Positions 48,069 through 50,773 of a stretch of DNA of 50,773 nt are shown here, piece by piece. The stretch lies in NCBI GenBank assembly GCA_943324565.2, contig CALPMC020000008.1:1-50773 (forward strand), in the 5' to 3' direction. The stretch's first letter is position 1. Every line of letters starts with the position of its first letter. The translations under genes and the position numbers were made by a program. The notes under the pieces were generated by a model. The model did not search any database and was not told the origin of the DNA. It was given only the letters and a program-made list of their open reading frames with translations. The DNA comes from Chitinophaga pinensis. GTDB lineage: Bacteria > Bacteroidota > Bacteroidia > Flavobacteriales_D > Crocinitomicaceae.

Positions 48069-50773
48069 TTGTCAACTAAATTCCGCGTTTTGCGATTATT
48101 CTTGTTATTCCTTGCCTTGAATTGTATTATTGATATTCAGGGGCAAAAGGAGATTGATCAAAAAAAACTTGAAAATTTCTTTCAGAACCAACAATATTCA
48201 TTAGCAATTAATGATTACCGTCAACTTTTGGCTCAAAATCAAAAGAACATGGAATTCAATTTTAAGTATGCAACTTGTCTTTTTCACACAGATGATATAA
48301 AACTTTCAACACGCTATTTTGATTTGGTATTGGCTCAATCTGAAGTACCAGCAGACGCTTATTTTTATCGTGCAAAAATTTATCAGCATCAATACAATTT
48401 CAACAAAGCCATTCAACTTTTTACAAAGTACCTAGAATTAAAACCTAAGAAGGAACAAAACTTAGATGCGCAAACTGAAATTAATTTTTGCAAACAAGCG
48501 AAAAGTGCGATTGGTCAACCATCCTCATTAAAAATCCTAGCTCGAACTGCTTCTCCAGTAATTGAATTTCAGAAGCATTATACTCATATTTTTACGACCA
48601 AAAAATATGAGTTTTATTCCATAGATGATGTTTTTGAAAAGCAAAACCTTAAGCAAAATTACAAGCCAAGTTATGCTTTTTTGCGTGGGATGCGTTATCG
48701 CATTTTTGCAACTTACAATGATAATTCGGAAAGCGCAAAGGATTTATTCATTCAGAAAAAGGATGAAAAAGGGGTGTGGGGTAAACCAATTCGATTATGT
48801 CCAGAAATAAACTCGACTTTTGATGAAGATTATCCATTTTATGATGATGTTGATGGCTATTTGTATTTCAGTTCTAAAGGTCATAATTCAATTGGTGGTT
48901 ACGATTTATTTAAAGTAAAATTTAACTTAGAGGAGAATACTTGCGCTGAATTAGAGAATTTAGGCTTTCCTTATTCTTCTCCGAATGATGATTATTTGTT
49001 TGTTCCAGATTACGGAACACCAAATGCTTTATTTGCAACCAATAGAAATGGAAATCCAGCAAAGATCGAAATCGTTAAAGTTGAAAAGAATCAAAAAAAG
49101 ATAGAAATGCTTATTGTTAAAGGTGTTTTCTCTGACTTGATAGATTCGCAAAATACAGATATAGAAATCACTGTTAAACACAAAGAAACAGGTGAGACTT
49201 TTGGACCAATTTACACAAGTAAAGAAGGAAAATACATAATCTGTTTACCAAAAGATGGTGTTTATATCTTTCAGTCAAAAGTAACAGGTTCGTTAACCGT
49301 TTTTAATGACGAAATTCAAATTACAGTTCCACCAAAAGGGAAGCAGGTTTCACAAGAGATTAAATATGAAATGATTAATTCCAAAGAAGAATTGACGATC
49401 GTCTCAAAAATAATCGATGAAGTTTCTGATGAAGATATGGAATTATTCATGTTTGCACAAGTTGGTAAGTTAGAGGTTAATGCTCAAACATTACAACAGC
49501 AAGGAATAACAGCTTCTACAAACAATCAAGAAAATAACGAGGGAGTTAAAACTGAAGTAAAAGAAAATCCGCTAATTGAAAAATTATTGGATAAGGAAAT
49601 TGATATTGAAAATCAACTAAAAAACCAGATTATTGTTCAGCGATTAATCGAAAATAACGAAACTTTAATTGAGGAAAAGCAAAAGGAAATAGAAGCATTA
49701 CTTATAACTCAAAGTCAACAAACTTCTATTGAAGCTAAAAAGAAAACCTTAGAAGAAATAATATCTAAGGAACAAGAATTCAATCAAATTGTGAAGGAAA
49801 CAATCATTTTGAAAGATTTAGAATTGAGCGAAAGGGTAATTGTGGAAAGCAGAGAACTATTAACACAACTTATTAATTTAAATAAATCTTTAGCTGAAGA
49901 ACAATTTAAGGGGGATAATAAAAAAATAAATGATTTAATAACATCTAATCAAGTATTGCTAAACGCTGCTACAGAAAACAAAGCTTCAACGATTGAAGAA
50001 ATTATCAAAACAAAATCAACTAACATTGCTACAAATAAAGCAGAAAGTGATGAGCAATTCAAGGAATACCAACTTAAAGAACAAAAATTACTGAAAGAAA
50101 TTGAAGATTTAAAACTATCAAAACAAGGTAAATCCAAGAATCAAATTGAAGAAATTGATGTAACGATTAATCAAAAAGAAAAAAATCTTAAAACCATTCG
50201 TCAAGTAAAAGAAAACACAAAGTTTATGTTGGATGAGTTGATAATTAAAGATTTAGCTTATTTTGAAAATGGACAACTTGTTGAAACCTTAAATACTAAA
50301 TCTGGGCAAGTTTCAAACGAAGATTTACAGAAACCTAGTTCAATTTATGATGAAAAGTTCAATAATTCAACTTTAGTTGATTTATTAGTATCGAACAAAA
50401 AATTAATCGAAGTAGAAATTAAGGAAGTAACTGATTTAGAAAAGGTTAATAATATTCCAACTTCAGAACTAGTTGATGATTTAGCTAAAATTCAAGAGAA
50501 CTATAAAATTGACTTAACAAAGCTTGAAGGAGATTTAAAACCATCAGAAGTTATTGATGAAAAAATTATCATTGAAGAACGTTTGATTGTTAATTTAAGT
50601 CAATTGCTATTTAAAGAGACAAAAGAAGAACAAAAAGAGAAAATTAATGAGTTGATTCAATTGAGCAATGCTCGTTTGGAAACGCTGAAACAAGAAAAAG
50701 AAACTTTAACTAGAACATCGAAAGAGGTAGAATCTAATCCAGAGAATACTAAAGTAACAACTAACGAATTAGC
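48069..50773 (+). CDS. TPR/PD40 protein with long coiled coil, cut by window end
   Basis: An open frame of at least 901 residues runs off the window. The start is uncertain: no ATG lies near, and TTG 48069 gives a signal peptide (LRLFLLFLALNCIIDIQGQ). Residues about 30-150 are TPR-like (FFQNQQYSLAINDYRQLL...NFNKAIQLFTKYLELKPKK). Around 270-285 a PD40/beta-propeller blade appears (YLYFSSKGHNSIGGYDLFKVK). A short beta domain follows (HKETGETFGPIYTSKEGKYIICLPKDGVY, about 375-410). From about residue 490 onward it is Lys/Glu/Leu/Ile-rich coiled coil. Such TPR-PD40 proteins are frequent among gliding/T9SS-associated envelope proteins. It starts 33 bases after plsY. Confidence 0.7.
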   Translation, partial: MSTKFRVLRLFLLFLALNCIIDIQGQKEIDQKKLENFFQNQQYSLAINDYRQLLAQNQKNMEFNFKYATCLFHTDDIKLSTRYFDLVLAQSEVPADAYFYRAKIYQHQYNFNKAIQLFTKYLELKPKKEQNLDAQTEINFCKQAKSAIGQPSSLKILARTASPVIEFQKHYTHIFTTKKYEFYSIDDVFEKQNLKQNYKPSYAFLRGMRYRIFATYNDNSESAKDLFIQKKDEKGVWGKPIRLCPEINSTFDEDYPFYDDVDGYLYFSSKGHNSIGGYDLFKVKFNLEENTCAELENLGFPYSSPNDDYLFVPDYGTPNALFATNRNGNPAKIEIVKVEKNQKKIEMLIVKGVFSDLIDSQNTDIEITVKHKETGETFGPIYTSKEGKYIICLPKDGVYIFQSKVTGSLTVFNDEIQITVPPKGKQVSQEIKYEMINSKEELTIVSKIIDEVSDEDMELFMFAQVGKLEVNAQTLQQQGITASTNNQENNEGVKTEVKENPLIEKLLDKEIDIENQLKNQIIVQRLIENNETLIEEKQKEIEALLITQSQQTSIEAKKKTLEEIISKEQEFNQIVKETIILKDLELSERVIVESRELLTQLINLNKSLAEEQFKGDNKKINDLITSNQVLLNAATENKASTIEEIIKTKSTNIATNKAESDEQFKEYQLKEQKLLKEIEDLKLSKQGKSKNQIEEIDVTINQKEKNLKTIRQVKENTKFMLDELIIKDLAYFENGQLVETLNTKSGQVSNEDLQKPSSIYDEKFNNSTLVDLLVSNKKLIEVEIKEVTDLEKVNNIPTSELVDDLAKIQENYKIDLTKLEGDLKPSEVIDEKIIIEERLIVNLSQLLFKETKEEQKEKINELIQLSNARLETLKQEKETLTRTSKEVESNPENTKVTTNEL

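Noticed and set aside
1..50773. Defence, toxin-antitoxin, CRISPR or transposon systems
   Set aside because: I looked for repeat arrays, transposase DDE/HUH motifs, restriction/methylase pairs and toxin folds on both strands and found none that I can support.

Overview
The window is AT-rich chromosomal DNA from a member of the Bacteroidota, most likely the Flavobacteriales (a Crocinitomicaceae/Fluviicola-like organism is my best guess from gene content only). The evidence is: a type A and a type B C-terminal signal of the type IX secretion system (T9SS), a PorP/SprF-like protein, a type III glutamine synthetase, DUF6089, DUF5522 and DUF1599 proteins, and promoters of the Bacteroidota form TTTG - about 20 bp - TAnnTTTG. 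Shine-Dalgarno sequences are scarce. I found no rRNA, tRNA, CRISPR array, insertion sequence or intact prophage.

Layout. 1-3.0 kb (minus strand): a GNAT acetyltransferase and a GT2 glycosyltransferase with overlapping ends, then a DEAD-box-type helicase. 3.1-5.6 kb: a TonB-dependent receptor whose promoter carries operator-like repeats. 5.56-5.93 kb: a non-coding stretch full of inverted repeats. 5.9-9.2 kb: D-Ala-D-Ala ligase, an acyltransferase and lipoyl synthase. 9.3-14.6 kb: envelope genes (lipoprotein, PorV/PorQ-like barrel, helix-hairpin-helix barrel), an ECF sigma factor with an unlisted 59-residue membrane protein, and a DUF6089 protein. 14.6-19.4 kb: pyrD, an HMG-CoA-lyase-like gene, two orphan envelope proteins, an FMN reductase, and a LamG protein carrying a T9SS tail.

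19.4-27.4 kb (minus strand) is one tightly packed operon: alaS, then GT4, asparagine synthase, O-acyltransferase and a second GT4. The last four look like surface glycan synthesis. 27.6-29.8 kb: two tandem ORF6N genes containing unusual long perfect palindromes, then an O-methyltransferase and mnmD. A possible small RNA follows. 29.9-35 kb: a Nudix hydrolase, a lipoprotein, glnN and an unknown membrane-anchored protein. 34.9-38.6 kb: an acyltransferase, a DUF5522 protein, a PLP deaminase-like enzyme, and a PorP/SprF gene paired with a T9SS type B surface protein.

38.7-50.8 kb: folP diverges from DUF1599, BT_3928-like MauE/thioredoxin, tpiA, prmA, an unrecognised 1532-residue exported protein, plsY, and a TPR/PD40/coiled-coil protein cut by the window end. 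These plus-strand genes are almost contiguous and probably co-transcribed.

Most of the window is housekeeping and envelope biology. I do not see a complete new multi-gene system. The best leads are the ORF6N palindromes, the metalloregulator-like operator at the TonB receptor, the candidate small RNA near 29.9 kb, the terminator embedded in a coding sequence at 36.5 kb, and the 1532-residue protein. All family assignments were made by eye from motifs; no database search was run.
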